Of a DNA stretch of 64,000 nt, positions 1-8,832 are shown piece by piece. The translations under genes were made by a program, and so were the position numbers. The DNA comes from DASRHT01 sp035293765 (lineage in GTDB: Bacteria; Chloroflexota; Ktedonobacteria; Ktedonobacterales; Ktedonobacteraceae), in contig DATGMF010000051.1 of assembly GCA_035293765.1 (NCBI GenBank), forward strand, positions 19,354 through 83,353. The letters run 5' to 3'. Position 1 is the stretch's first letter. Every line of letters begins with the position of its first letter. The notes beneath the pieces are model-generated. The model ran no database searches, had not been told where the DNA came from, and was given only the letters and a program-made list of their open reading frames with translations.

Positions 1-676
1 GATCACCACCTTTGACCTGTATCTCCACCGGGAAAGCCTGCATCTCCGGTATCTTTTTCATCGCCGCCACGCCAACTGCCAGACGACCAACCTGATATTT
101 GAGATTTTTGGAGACATCGCCCATCACGGCAGCATCAATACCCAGACCGGCCATTAACAGGAAGTGATGACGAGCCTGGCTACTCGCATCGGAACGCTTC
201 ACCTTTTTCTGGCGCCGTTTCTGCTCACCCGCGGAATCTGGCTGCTCGTTCGCTTCTGCAGGAGCATCAGGGAATGTCAGACGCTTCACCTCGACGCAAC
301 CCACATCGACCCTGCGCACTTCGCTATCGACCAGGGCAAGCGCGGCCTTCACAGGATCGGTAGGGATGCCAACCTCATACGCCCATTCGTTAGCGGTCCC
401 CCCTGGAATCAGCCCGACAATTTTGTGTTTCCCCCTGGCATTCATCACTCCGTTGATGACCTGGTTTAGCGTGCCATCTCCGCCATAAGCAATGACCAGA
501 TCGCAGCCGTTTTTGGCCGCATCATTCGCCAGTTCCATTGTGTGGCCGCCATACTCTTTGAGCAACGTATCCACTTTCCAGCCCGCGCCATATAACACCG
601 CCATCACATCCGTCAGTTGCGCTACATTCTGTCCGGTTCTAGGATTGATCACTAAAGATGCCTTTTTACATTGCAT
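1..676 (-). CDS. Diacylglycerol kinase-like lipid kinase (YegS/BmrU type), 3' end cut by window
   Basis: Reading back from an ATG at 676-674 gives at least 225 residues with no stop before the left edge, so the C-terminus lies outside the window. The N-terminal nucleotide-binding half of the DAGK-like catalytic domain is clear: VINPRTGQN near residue 10, the signature GGDGTLNQVINGV near residue 75, and PGGTANEWA near residue 100. The C-terminal beta-sandwich domain begins at AGLGIDAAVMGDVSKN. A charged Ala/Glu/Lys-rich insert near residues 145-175 separates the two halves. A GAGGGAG sequence sits 6-7 nt before the ATG. Members of this family phosphorylate diacylglycerol, sphingoid bases or related lipids at the membrane; the substrate here cannot be told. 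A second family member lies at 6459-7568, but the two proteins are divergent. Confidence 0.88.
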   Translation of the reverse strand, partial: MQCKKASLVINPRTGQNVAQLTDVMAVLYGAGWKVDTLLKEYGGHTMELANDAAKNGCDLVIAYGGDGTLNQVINGVMNARGKHKIVGLIPGGTANEWAYEVGIPTDPVKAALALVDSEVRRVDVGCVEVKRLTFPDAPAEANEQPDSAGEQKRRQKKVKRSDASSQARHHFLLMAGLGIDAAVMGDVSKNLKYQVGRLAVGVAAMKKIPEMQAFPVEIQVKGGD

Positions 677-790
677 AAAAAACTCCCTCGTTCGCAATAT
701 ATAAATTTCCACCTGTTAGATCGAACACGGGAGAGCGTTTGGTCGAGTTTCAAAAGGGGCTCAAAATAATTTCATCGGTTCAGGCACGAC

Positions 791-830
791 AGAAATAGGG
801 CAGAGGCCGTAGATGATACAGCCTCTGCCC
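791..830 (-). terminator. Hairpin downstream of transketolase
   Basis: GGGCAGAGGC (798-807) pairs perfectly with GCCTCTGCCC (821-830). It lies 32 nt past the transketolase stop. On the minus strand it is followed by CCTATTTCTG, a weak T-tract, so it is probably a terminator. Confidence 0.6.
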
Positions 831-861
831 GAGCCAGAAGGAAAGGAAAGGAAAAGCAGCG

Positions 862-2733
862 TTATGATTGGCGTATCAGCGCCCTGACTGCCTGCACAAT
901 ATGGTCCGCGCTAATCCCTGCTGCCTCCAGTAATTCCGTGGGCGTGCCAGAACCGGGCATCGATTGGACGGCCAGCCGTACCACCTGCGGCATACGTCCA
1001 TAGCGCTGCGAAAAGACCTCCAGCACAGCATCACCCAGGCCACCTTCGGGCCAGTGATCCTCGACTGTGACGATCTTATCCCCGGTTGCCTGTGCGGCAG
1101 CCAGCAGCGTCTCGTGATCCATCGGTTTGACCGAATACGCGTCAATGACGCGAATAGCAATGCCCTCGCTCAATAGCGTGTCATAAGCTTTAAGCGCCTC
1201 GTGCAGTGTGATTCCGGCAGCGATAACCGCCGCGCGGTCGTTTTCGGATTGATGCAGAACTCTGCTGCCGCCAACAGTAAACGTATCCGCAGGACTATAG
1301 AGCACAGGCGTCTTTTCACGCGTGGTTCGTATATAGACGACGCCGTCATGCTTCGCCATCTCCGCCACGAGCTGGGCCGTCTGGTTAGGATCACAGGGAT
1401 AGAGCACCGTACTGCCGTACACGGCCCGCATCATCGAGAGATCTTCCAATCCCATCTGCGAAGGCCCATCCTCGCCAATGGAGACGCCAGCGTGCGAGCC
1501 AGCGAGGCGAATGTTAGCGCGTGAAACCGCGGCCATACGGATGAAGTCATACGCTCGCGAGAAGAAGGCCGCAAAGGTAGAGGCAAACGGGATCTTGCCG
1601 CGCACGCTCATGCCAACCGCCGCCGCGATCATCTGCTGCTCCGCGATATACTGCTCAAAGTAACGTCCCGGATAGGCTTTGGCAAACTCTTCAGCATAGG
1701 TCGAGTTGCTCACCTCACCGTCCAGCGCGACCACATTGGGGTTGGCTGCCCCCAACGCCAGCAGCGCATCGCCGTACGCCTTACGCGTCGCCACAGGCTC
1801 TTTTGCCTCATAACGCGGCAGATCAAGAGGCTTCTTCTCAGGCTCCGGCGCGGGCTGAGCTTGCTCAGGCTTTTGCACCGGGAAGACCTGGCTGCGAGCG
1901 GGCGGCTTGAGCTCCTGCATGGCTTTCTCTTCTTGCTCTTTGTTGAGCGGCTTGCCATGCCAGCCATTCACGTTCTCCAGGAAAGAGACGCCCTTGCCCT
2001 TGATCGTCTTGGCGACGATTAATGTGGGCGAGCCGCTGCTCTGCATCGCCTGGGAGTAGGCTTTGTTGATCTCCTCATAGTTGTGCCCGTCGATTACGAT
2101 GGCGTTCCAGCCGAAAGCCTTCGCCCTCGCCTCGTATGCCTGCGTATTCCAGCCAAGCATGGTCTCGCCACGCTGACCCAGACGATTACAGTCAAGAATG
2201 GCGATCATATTGTCCAGTTTATAGAAAGAGGCATGGCTGAAAGCTTCCCAGATTGAGCCTTCCGCCATCTCGCTATCACCTAGCAGCACCCAGATATGAT
2301 ACGGCAATTTATCCAGGTATTTGCCAACCAGCGCGATGCCAACGCCAATTGGCAGGCCCTGCCCCAGCGAGCCGGTGGCAACATCGACCCAGGGCAGCAC
2401 AGGCGTCGGATGGCCCTCAAGACGGCTACCAAACTTGCGCAATGTCATCAACTCTTCATCGGTGATGGCGCCAGCAGCCTTATACATCGCATAGAGCAGA
2501 GGGGACGCGTGCCCCTTTGAGAAAATGAGGTGATCGTTATTCGGGTTCTTAGGATCATCGAAGTCGTAGTGCAGATAGCTCACCATCAAGACCGCCATCA
2601 GGTCCGCAGCCGACATGGAAGACGTTGGATGCCCTGACCCCGCGGCAGTGGTGCAACGGATACTATCTATACGTAGCTGTTGGGCGAGATTCGTCCACTG
2701 TTGCACTTGTGGCTGTGTCTGAGTCGTCGTCAT
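862..2733 (-). CDS. tkt: Transketolase
   Basis: This is a full-length single-chain transketolase of 623 residues. It is a thiamine-diphosphate enzyme that moves two-carbon ketol units between sugar phosphates in the non-oxidative pentose phosphate pathway. The N-terminal ThDP/Mg domain shows GHPTSS near residue 35 and GDSEMAEG near 152. A Pro/Glu/Lys-rich linker covers about 280-310. The pyrimidine-binding domain follows with EQYIAEQQMI, which carries the cofactor-activating Glu. The C-terminal domain holds VEDHWPEGGLGDAV. The ATG at 2733-2731 is preferred because AAGGAG (2739-2744) lies 5 nt upstream; the in-frame GTG at 2739 abuts that site. A structured repeat ends 1 nt upstream of the Shine-Dalgarno, so it is probably in the leader RNA. 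No pathway partner is adjacent. Confidence 0.93.
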   Translation of the reverse strand: MTTTQTQPQVQQWTNLAQQLRIDSIRCTTAAGSGHPTSSMSAADLMAVLMVSYLHYDFDDPKNPNNDHLIFSKGHASPLLYAMYKAAGAITDEELMTLRKFGSRLEGHPTPVLPWVDVATGSLGQGLPIGVGIALVGKYLDKLPYHIWVLLGDSEMAEGSIWEAFSHASFYKLDNMIAILDCNRLGQRGETMLGWNTQAYEARAKAFGWNAIVIDGHNYEEINKAYSQAMQSSGSPTLIVAKTIKGKGVSFLENVNGWHGKPLNKEQEEKAMQELKPPARSQVFPVQKPEQAQPAPEPEKKPLDLPRYEAKEPVATRKAYGDALLALGAANPNVVALDGEVSNSTYAEEFAKAYPGRYFEQYIAEQQMIAAAVGMSVRGKIPFASTFAAFFSRAYDFIRMAAVSRANIRLAGSHAGVSIGEDGPSQMGLEDLSMMRAVYGSTVLYPCDPNQTAQLVAEMAKHDGVVYIRTTREKTPVLYSPADTFTVGGSRVLHQSENDRAAVIAAGITLHEALKAYDTLLSEGIAIRVIDAYSVKPMDHETLLAAAQATGDKIVTVEDHWPEGGLGDAVLEVFSQRYGRMPQVVRLAVQSMPGSGTPTELLEAAGISADHIVQAVRALIRQS

Positions 2734-2745
2734 ACTCACTCCTTG

Positions 2746-2813
2746 CCGAGCGACTGAGCGCTCCCACGATGAATCGGGGAGCTACGAGACGCGAGAGCGG
2801 CGTTGTCGCTCGG
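2746..2813 (+). repeat. Structured palindromic repeat, copy R1 (tkt leader)
   Basis: The outer stem CCGAGCGAC (2746-2754) pairs perfectly with GTCGCTCGG (2805-2813). Inside are TGAGC and then the inner hairpin core CCCACGATGAATCGGGGAG. The interior aligns closely with the reverse complement of copy R3 at 20373-20439, but the outer stem sequences are unrelated. Other copies lie at 16409-16515 and 29181-29254. This copy ends 1 nt from the transketolase Shine-Dalgarno site. Confidence 0.8.
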
Positions 2814-3370
2814 AATTTCAAGACTCTCCTTTAATTGCATCTCCACTTGACATCTTAGTATATGATGCATATACTGTTCCTCAAGGAAAGAGGGAGCTAA
2901 TAGCGATCTCGATCCACTTGAGGATACTGAAATTATTGTAAAACGCTAACTATAGAGCTGCAAGCAGTGCCTTGCTGACCGCGTGAGCGATGCTTGCTTT
3001 CCTTAGGAACCAGGTCTGAGCGATGCTAGCTCCCCTAAGAGCGTTACTAAAGTAATCACGATATATCAGAAGAAAACAGGGACAACTTCCACTGCGCTAT
3101 TTATTCGGAAAATATGGTGGATCACACTGGCTATCAAAGCACAACCCGCTTCCCGCCTGAGACGAGGGCATGACGGTCATGCCTGGCTGTTCGGTTCATT
3201 TATTCCGACAACAGAAAAAAGTACTATGCTCATAGTAATTGCTATCACCAATTTGATCTATATGTTATTCTTGTGGAGGTAATCGGCTCCTCACACTTGA
3301 CCCTTATCACAACAACAATCGAAGATTCTTCTCGCAAAGGAAAATACTTGTCCATTATGGAGACGGGTCT
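2814..3370. other. Intergenic region with a short direct repeat; no gene seen
   Basis: This stretch of about 560 bp separates divergent tkt and the DUF4388 gene. It carries a tandem pair, TGAGCGATGCTTGCTTTCC (from 2984) and TGAGCGATGCTAGCTCCCC (from 3017), with a 33-bp period. It also carries the palindrome listed separately. I see no convincing ORF or RNA gene. Confidence 0.6.
3167..3183. promoter_or_regulatory. Operator-like palindrome upstream of DUF4388 gene
   Basis: GGCATGAC-G-GTCATGCC is a perfect 8-bp inverted repeat with a 1-nt centre, about 190 bp before the DUF4388 start. Its shape fits a dimeric regulator site. No regulator is identified. Confidence 0.35.
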
Positions 3371-4021
3371 ATGCAGCGGCAGCAAGAGATAGCGACTGAC
3401 AGACTGGTCGGTATCATTCAGACCATTCAGCTCAGGCGCGGGACAGGGGTACTTAGAGCCAGACGTGGTGAAGGTATCACTTCAGAAGAAGGAACTATTA
3501 CGTTCGCCAATGGAAAAGTGACGGAAGCAAGGGTCGGTAGACGTACGGGCTCAGATGCGCTTAACTTCCTGAGTACATGGGGAAGTTGCCTGTTCACCTA
3601 TCATACAGCGAACCCGCAAGAGAGCATGTGGTTTGTCCAGAATGGGCCGCCTTCTATGCCCCAGGCGGATTTTCAGCAGCGAGAGACTTTCACGCCTGTT
3701 TCTCCCATGAGAAAACCTTCCGGTTTTCATAGCACAGAGGAACGAGGCATGACCGATCCAGCATTATTTGGTCATCCCACGCCGCCCGGCGCTATTCCTG
3801 GTCAAGGTACGGCTGCCCCTTATCATACCAGGCAACTCGCGTCGGCGCTACAAATCATCGACAACCTGGGCCTTTCACGCACTCATCGGCAGGTATTTCT
3901 CCTCATCGATGGGCAGCGCACTATTTTAGAGCTCATGCGGCTTACAGGGCGTGGCTATGATGAAGTAGCCAGCATATTGCACGAGCTGGAGCGTGCAACA
4001 GTCATCCGCATACCCGGCTAG
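3371..4021 (+). CDS. DUF4388 (PATAN-type) domain protein
   Basis: The protein has 216 residues. Residues 10-75 match the DUF4388/PatA N-terminal pattern: GIIQTIQL, then a hydrophilic strand region, GTITFANGKVTEARVG and GSDALNFLSTWGSCLFTY. A Pro/Gly-rich, low-complexity linker follows (about 85-150). The C-terminal helical segment (about 155-216) contains LLIDGQRTILELMRLTGRG, which resembles the small helical domain often found behind DUF4388 in gliding, twitching and two-component signalling proteins. No enzyme motif, signal peptide or membrane helix is visible, so it is probably a cytoplasmic signalling adaptor. GGAGACGGG precedes the ATG. The gene stands alone, 150 bp ahead of the pentapeptide-repeat gene and in the same direction. 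Confidence 0.75.
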   Translation: MQRQQEIATDRLVGIIQTIQLRRGTGVLRARRGEGITSEEGTITFANGKVTEARVGRRTGSDALNFLSTWGSCLFTYHTANPQESMWFVQNGPPSMPQADFQQRETFTPVSPMRKPSGFHSTEERGMTDPALFGHPTPPGAIPGQGTAAPYHTRQLASALQIIDNLGLSRTHRQVFLLIDGQRTILELMRLTGRGYDEVASILHELERATVIRIPG

Positions 4022-4170
4022 CTTCTGGTACGCCTTCCCCTCCGGGCAAGCTAAGCGCACCTTGCTCGCATCAAAAAGGAACAGCAGCCAGTTGTTTTAT
4101 GAAAAGCAAGCGTATACAATTGCTCAATAAAGCACACGCTTGATGGCAAAGATCGAATAGGAGTTCCTCT

Positions 4171-5304
4171 ATGTCCGGTACACAGTATTCTCTGACAAAA
4201 GAAGAAGCTCTGCGCGAGATCGCCAATGCGCAAGAGGAAGAGCGGGTCCCCACCTTGAGCAGCGCCGACCTGCGTAGAGCGGATCTGCGCAATACAGATT
4301 TGAGTGGTGGCGACATACGCGAAGCCGACCTCTCAGATGCTGATCTGAGCGGCACTTACGCCTGCGGCGCTTACCTGTTAAAAGCCAATCTCAGCGGCGC
4401 AAACCTGACCAGCGTTAATCTGAGTAAGGCGGTCCTGATCGGTGTGAACCTGATCGGTGCAAACCTGCGCGGGGCCAATATGCGCCGGGCTGACCTGCGA
4501 GAGACGGATCTGTGTGGCGTGAACCTGAACGGCTCTGACCTGAAAGAAGCCTATTTGATCGGAGCGAATTTGATCGGCGTGGATCTCAGTCGCGCGGACC
4601 TCAGCGGCGCAAACCTCAAGGGTGCCAATCTCAGCGGCGCAAACCTGGGCGGAACAGACCTGAGCAAAGCGAATTTAAGCAAAGCGATCCTCAGCGGCGC
4701 CGATCTGAGCAAGGCCAATCTCACCGATGCCGTCCTCACCGGTGCCAATATCAGCAAGGCCAACCTGAACAAGGCCAATCTGATGCGCGCCAATCTCAGC
4801 CTCGCGAACATGAGTGGCGCTGACCTGAGCGGCGCGTATGTCTGCGAAGCCAATCTGCTCGGCACTAATATGGTCGAAGCCAATCTCAGCCTGGCAAATT
4901 TCAGTGGCGCTATCCTGAACAGGGTTTACCTCTTTAGGGCTTTTATGAGCAAAACTGAAATGATCAAGGCCAGCCTTCAGCGGGCCAATCTGATTGGCGC
5001 TGACCTGAGCGGCGCAGATTTGAGCCGCGCTGACCTGAGCAGCGCGCAACTCAGCGGAGCCAATCTTAACGGCGCTTACCTGCGTTCCGCTAAATGCACA
5101 GGAACAAACCTGCGAGGCGCTCAACTGAGCGGCGCTATCCTGACAAACGTCACGCTCTCCGGCGCCGATTTGCAAGGGGTGCAGGCCACTCCCGCCGAGT
5201 TTGCCGACGTCGATATGAGTTCCCTGGCAACCGTTATTATCGACAAGCTGACAGCCCAGCGCCTCGGACTCACCTTCCAACCGCGCAGCACTCCATTCGC
5301 CTGA
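4171..5304 (+). CDS. Pentapeptide-repeat protein
   Basis: The protein has 377 residues and consists almost wholly of A(D/N)LSx pentapeptide repeats from about residue 30 to 350, with typical phrases such as ADLSGANLKGANLSGANLG. These fold into a right-handed quadrilateral beta-helix. About 60 near-continuous units suggest a rod more than 15 coils long. A short helical N-terminus (EEALREIANAQEEERVP) precedes the repeats and a non-repeat C-terminal cap ends in LTAQRLGLTFQPRSTPFA. No signal peptide or membrane segment is present. Some family members (Qnr, MfpA) mimic DNA and protect gyrase, but most have no known role and nothing here points to one. AGGAG lies 7 nt before the ATG. A strong hairpin terminator follows. 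Confidence 0.93.
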   Translation: MSGTQYSLTKEEALREIANAQEEERVPTLSSADLRRADLRNTDLSGGDIREADLSDADLSGTYACGAYLLKANLSGANLTSVNLSKAVLIGVNLIGANLRGANMRRADLRETDLCGVNLNGSDLKEAYLIGANLIGVDLSRADLSGANLKGANLSGANLGGTDLSKANLSKAILSGADLSKANLTDAVLTGANISKANLNKANLMRANLSLANMSGADLSGAYVCEANLLGTNMVEANLSLANFSGAILNRVYLFRAFMSKTEMIKASLQRANLIGADLSGADLSRADLSSAQLSGANLNGAYLRSAKCTGTNLRGAQLSGAILTNVTLSGADLQGVQATPAEFADVDMSSLATVIIDKLTAQRLGLTFQPRSTPFA

Positions 5305-5320
5305 TGTTTTTGCTCATATT

Positions 5321-5369
5321 AAGGAAAAGACAGGCGTCGCTTCTACAGCATAACGCCTGTCTTTTCCTT
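5321..5369. terminator. Strong bidirectional terminator
   Basis: AAGGAAAAGACAGGCGT (5321-5337) pairs perfectly over 17 bp with ACGCCTGTCTTTTCCTT (5353-5369). The A/T-rich ends supply U-tracts on both strands. It lies between the convergent pentapeptide-repeat and aquaporin genes and should serve both. Confidence 0.9.
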
Positions 5370-5407
5370 TACAAGACAATTTTCATCGTCCAGTGCTGCT
5401 ACCTACG

Positions 5408-6178
5408 CTAGTCACTTTCGGCTGTGGCCTCGACTTTACTTTCGGTTGCGGCCTCCCCCCCTTTGATACCCGCCATAAAACCATAGACGAGCACACCAAG
5501 AATACCTCCAAGAATAGGGCCAACAAAGTAGGGGATCAGGTGAGCAAAGTTATAAGACCCGCCAAAAAGCGCCTGGATTATCGCCGGTCCAAAAGAGCGA
5601 GCTGGATTGAGGCTCGCGCCGGTCACCGGACCCAGCGCCATAATTTCCCCTCCTACCGTCAGGCCGATTGCCAAACCAGCCCAGCCGGAAGGGGCGCGGC
5701 CATCGACAGCGGTTCCCATAATCACAAAGAGCAGGAAAAATGTGCCAATCGTCTCAACGGCAATCGCCACAGGATAGCCGACGGTGATATCGCTGAAGTC
5801 GTTCGCACCAAAGTGTGTCGTCACAGCGGCAGAAGCGCCGTAGGCGAGGGCAATCGCTAATGCCCCCAGCAAGCTGCCCACAAATTGCGCCAGCAGGTAC
5901 ACCCCGGCCTCTCGCCAGGTCATACGCCGCGTCACTCCCATTGCAATCGTCACGGCGGGATTGATATGGCAGCCTGAAATATGCCCGACGCTGTAAACCA
6001 TTACAGCAATCGCGATGGCAAAGGCCAGCCCGATAACACCAAGATCAGCCATACTAAGCGCGCTTTTCCCCAGCAACACTCCGGTCGCGGTCGCCGCGCC
6101 CGCGCCTGCAAACACGAGAAACCCTGTCCCAATCATTTCAGCCAGGAATTTTTGCCATAACGTTGGTACTTTTGTCAT
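5408..6178 (-). CDS. Aquaporin / MIP-family channel
   Basis: This is a 256-residue polytopic membrane protein with six hydrophobic spans. It has both half-helix signatures: SGCHINPAVT (NPA at about 73-75) and TGASLNPARSFGPA (NPA at about 191-193, followed by the conserved selectivity Arg194). The length and Cys-free second loop fit the AqpZ/TIP side of the family. Aligned by eye with AqpZ, the helix-5 filter position that is His in strict water channels appears to be Ile (IGLTVGGEI), so it may pass small solutes as well as water. The C-terminus is a soluble tail rich in Glu, Ala and Ser. It is transcribed alone, convergent with the pentapeptide-repeat gene. The Shine-Dalgarno is weak. Confidence 0.9.
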   Translation of the reverse strand: MTKVPTLWQKFLAEMIGTGFLVFAGAGAATATGVLLGKSALSMADLGVIGLAFAIAIAVMVYSVGHISGCHINPAVTIAMGVTRRMTWREAGVYLLAQFVGSLLGALAIALAYGASAAVTTHFGANDFSDITVGYPVAIAVETIGTFFLLFVIMGTAVDGRAPSGWAGLAIGLTVGGEIMALGPVTGASLNPARSFGPAIIQALFGGSYNFAHLIPYFVGPILGGILGVLVYGFMAGIKGGEAATESKVEATAESD

Positions 6179-6458
6179 TTACGGTCGCCTGTTTCCCCAA
6201 CAGACGCCCTCCTTTCGCAATAAAAATGATCAAAATGAAATACGCTGAGAAGCTGGATTCCTATTAATAAGCCTCGTTCCTGCTGCCAGGCACAAAACCA
6301 TCCATATATTCTCATCTATAATTATTACCTATTAGCGCCTGTTAAGCAAGCCTGGCCGCTATTTTTTTGCCTGGCTAGCGACATCTCATTAACAGTTGCC
6401 TATCTGCTATAATGGGCTATGAAAAAGAAGCGCTCAAGCATTCCGCTCCCCATCAAAA

Positions 6459-7568
6459 GTGGAGCTTTCAGGTAGAAGAACATTGGCTACAGCACGGAAA
6501 GCAATTGTGATCCATAGCCCATCTTCAGGGCGGTCCGCACAGCTAAATGAGGCATTGTCCTATTTGCAACAAACCGGTATCGAACTTGCCGACATTATTG
6601 CTATTGCTGCCCTGGATGGCTTACCTGCCCAGGGTCCTGTCTGGCAAGAACGAGGCATTGATGTTGTCATAGCTGCTGGGGGAGATGGCCTGATCGGGGG
6701 CGTGATTACCCATATTATCGAAAGCGACCTTGTGCTGGGGATTCTGCCACTCGGGACCGCCAATGATATCGCGCGGTCCATAAAGATCCCTCTATCGCTT
6801 CGATTGGCGTCAGAGGTGATTGCAGCAGACCATACCAGTAAAGTTGATGTTGGCAAGGCGCAACCTGCCGAACAGATGCCGCACGAGTCCAGCTCCAGCC
6901 ATACCCATGCCGCCGCTCAGCATATCGTACAACAGCATCACGGCTTTTTCGCTCACACACTGACTGTAGGAGTCAACGTCGAGTTCGCTCGCCTGGCAAC
7001 TAATATAGCGATCCGCCAACGCTATAAAAGCTTTACCTATCCTTTCGCGGCAATTGAGGCGCTAAGAAATCATACCTTCTTCGATATGAAGATGGAGTTT
7101 ACAGGGCTGGCTGCGGCTCTGGCGGCACCAGAAGCGGCGCCGTCAACAATCCAAACGCTGACAACGCTCCATTGTCGCGCCCTACAGGTGACGGTGATTA
7201 ACGCTCCCATCTTTGGAGGAGCGTTGCAACTCTCCATTCCCGGCGCTCGCATCGATGATCGCTTGCTGGATATCGTTGTTGTGGAGAATATCGATCTGGA
7301 AAAACTGAGCGCACCGTTTTTACGCTTCTTCAACCATGCTGAGCACCCTCCTGTCACCTCGACGACCTGGCACGAACAATATCCAGAGTTCCGCCTGGCT
7401 GAACTGACAGGCATTCCCGGGATTCATCATGTACGCGCTCAAGGCATATCTATCGCGACCAGCATTGACCCGCAAGATGTCACGTTAGATGGCGAGGTGC
7501 GCGGCCAGACGCCCATTAGCGCACAAATGGCGGACGAACAGTTGCGCGTGCTAACCCCTGGAGGATAG
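6459..7568 (+). CDS. Diacylglycerol kinase-like lipid kinase
   Basis: The protein has 369 residues from a GTG at 6459; a TTG at 6483 is an equally plausible start and neither has a good ribosome site. The DAGK-catalytic half shows VIHSPSSGRS near residue 17, AAGGDGLIGGVI near 72 and PLGTANDIARS near 96. The beta-sandwich half begins at HTLTVGVNVEFARLA and ends with DVTLDGEVRG. A His/Ser-rich insert (HESSSSHTHAAAQHIVQQHH, about 140-160) sits at the domain boundary, where the paralogue at 1-676 carries a charged insert instead. In GGDGTxN the usual Thr-Leu-Asn is replaced by Leu-Ile-Gly, so activity may differ from canonical enzymes. The substrate is unknown. Confidence 0.85.
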   Translation: MELSGRRTLATARKAIVIHSPSSGRSAQLNEALSYLQQTGIELADIIAIAALDGLPAQGPVWQERGIDVVIAAGGDGLIGGVITHIIESDLVLGILPLGTANDIARSIKIPLSLRLASEVIAADHTSKVDVGKAQPAEQMPHESSSSHTHAAAQHIVQQHHGFFAHTLTVGVNVEFARLATNIAIRQRYKSFTYPFAAIEALRNHTFFDMKMEFTGLAAALAAPEAAPSTIQTLTTLHCRALQVTVINAPIFGGALQLSIPGARIDDRLLDIVVVENIDLEKLSAPFLRFFNHAEHPPVTSTTWHEQYPEFRLAELTGIPGIHHVRAQGISIATSIDPQDVTLDGEVRGQTPISAQMADEQLRVLTPGG

Positions 7569-7646
7569 ATTGCCTTGCAACAACTTCCCAAACAAGCTAC
7601 ACTGACAACACTATCAGAATAGCGTTGATTGCTCAACAAAAGGACT

Positions 7647-8537
7647 ATGACGATGCGTTCTACCACACGCCTGCGCGAACTTCTAGCCGGTCCCGACATG
7701 ATTGTCGCGCCAGGAGCATATGATGCGCTCAGTGCCCGCTTAATCGCTCAGGCGGGCTTCCTTGCTGTCTATATGACGGGCTTTGGCACCGCCGCCAGCG
7801 TGCTCGGCCAGCCAGATGTGGGACTGCTAACCATGAGCGAGATGGTCAGCCGTGCCGCCGCTCTTGCCGCCATTACCGACGAGATCGGCTCTCTTCCCCT
7901 GATCGCCGATGCCGATACCGGCTACGGCAACCCCATCAATGTGCGCCGTACTATACGCGAATACGAGCGCGCAGGGGTTGCCAGCGTGCATATCGAGGAT
8001 CAGATATGGCCGAAAAAATGTGGTCATATGGAGGGAAAACAGGTTATCCCCCAGCATGAGATGGTGCAAAAGATTCGCGCCGCCGTTAACGCACGCCACG
8101 ACCCTGATTTTGTTATTATCGCGCGCACCGACGCTATCGCCGTCAATGGCCTGGAAGACGCGCTACAACGTGGCAAAGCCTATCGCGCAGCCGGCGCGGA
8201 CGTACTCTTTATCGAGGCCCCCCGCTCCCTCGCCGATCTCCAGGCCATCAAAGAAACTTTCTCCGATGTTCCGCTACTCTATAACTGGGCTGAGAGCGGC
8301 AAGACGCCCCCTCTATCGCTGCAAGAGATCCAGGCGCTCGGCTTCAAACTGGTCATTTTTCCTGTGAGCCTGCTCTTCGCTGCCACCCACGCCATGCTAC
8401 AAATGCTCGCACTGCTCAAGCAAGGAGACACCTCGACGCCCTACGCATCCCAGATGGTCACTTTTACACAATTCACCCAACTGATAGGATTGCCCGGGAT
8501 TCAGGCGCTAGAACGTCGCTACGAGATCAACCCCTGA
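7647..8537 (+). CDS. PEP mutase / isocitrate lyase superfamily enzyme (methylisocitrate lyase or oxaloacetate decarboxylase type)
   Basis: The protein has 296 residues and a TIM-barrel superfamily fold. The N-terminal APGAYDALSARLIAQAGF, the Mg-binding DADTGYGN and the catalytic loop KKCGHMEGK (loop Cys present) are all visible, followed by IIARTDA and FIEAPRS. Relatives cleave 2-methylisocitrate to pyruvate and succinate (PrpB) or decarboxylate oxaloacetate. The loop KKCGH fits a C-C lyase rather than a phosphonate mutase. No prpC or prpD is adjacent, so propionate metabolism is possible but unproven. The ATG at 7647 is chosen because AAAGGA precedes it by a short spacer; an upstream TTG at 7629 is unsupported. 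Confidence 0.85.
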   Translation: MTMRSTTRLRELLAGPDMIVAPGAYDALSARLIAQAGFLAVYMTGFGTAASVLGQPDVGLLTMSEMVSRAAALAAITDEIGSLPLIADADTGYGNPINVRRTIREYERAGVASVHIEDQIWPKKCGHMEGKQVIPQHEMVQKIRAAVNARHDPDFVIIARTDAIAVNGLEDALQRGKAYRAAGADVLFIEAPRSLADLQAIKETFSDVPLLYNWAESGKTPPLSLQEIQALGFKLVIFPVSLLFAATHAMLQMLALLKQGDTSTPYASQMVTFTQFTQLIGLPGIQALERRYEINP

Positions 8538-8597
8538 AGAGGATGCATATTTTTCTAACATAGAACGCATTCCAATAACGAGCAACATTACCTCAGA

Positions 8598-8625
8598 GGC
8601 CGCTTCGCGGGTAATCACGGCGGCC
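8598..8625. terminator. GC-rich hairpin after PEP-mutase-family gene
   Basis: GGCCGC (8598-8603) pairs with GCGGCC (8620-8625) and is followed by CTTTCCCCTT. It is probably the terminator for the upstream gene. The rest of the gap to 8832 shows no gene. Confidence 0.4.
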
Positions 8626-8832
8626 CTTTCCCCTTCAATACATACCCCTTTATAGACTGCCCTTCCTGGCTGATGGCGAGCTTTGTGGACAAACTATAGT
8701 AACAATAGACGTCATCCTACCATCTGCACCACTTCGTCAGAAAATAACGGGCGGATGACATCGCATAACTTTGCTTTGAAGAGATGAAGCGAGAGACATC
8801 TGATTCTCAGATTTAGGGGGAAAAAGGGAAAA

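Noticed and set aside
4675..5280. Long minus-strand open frame of about 200 codons opposite the pentapeptide-repeat gene
   Set aside because: It mirrors the repeat DNA of a clear gene; its composition is a frame shadow and no ribosome site is present.
5393..5860. Plus-strand frame of 155 codons opposite the aquaporin gene
   Set aside because: It is antisense to an intact aquaporin; no start signal.
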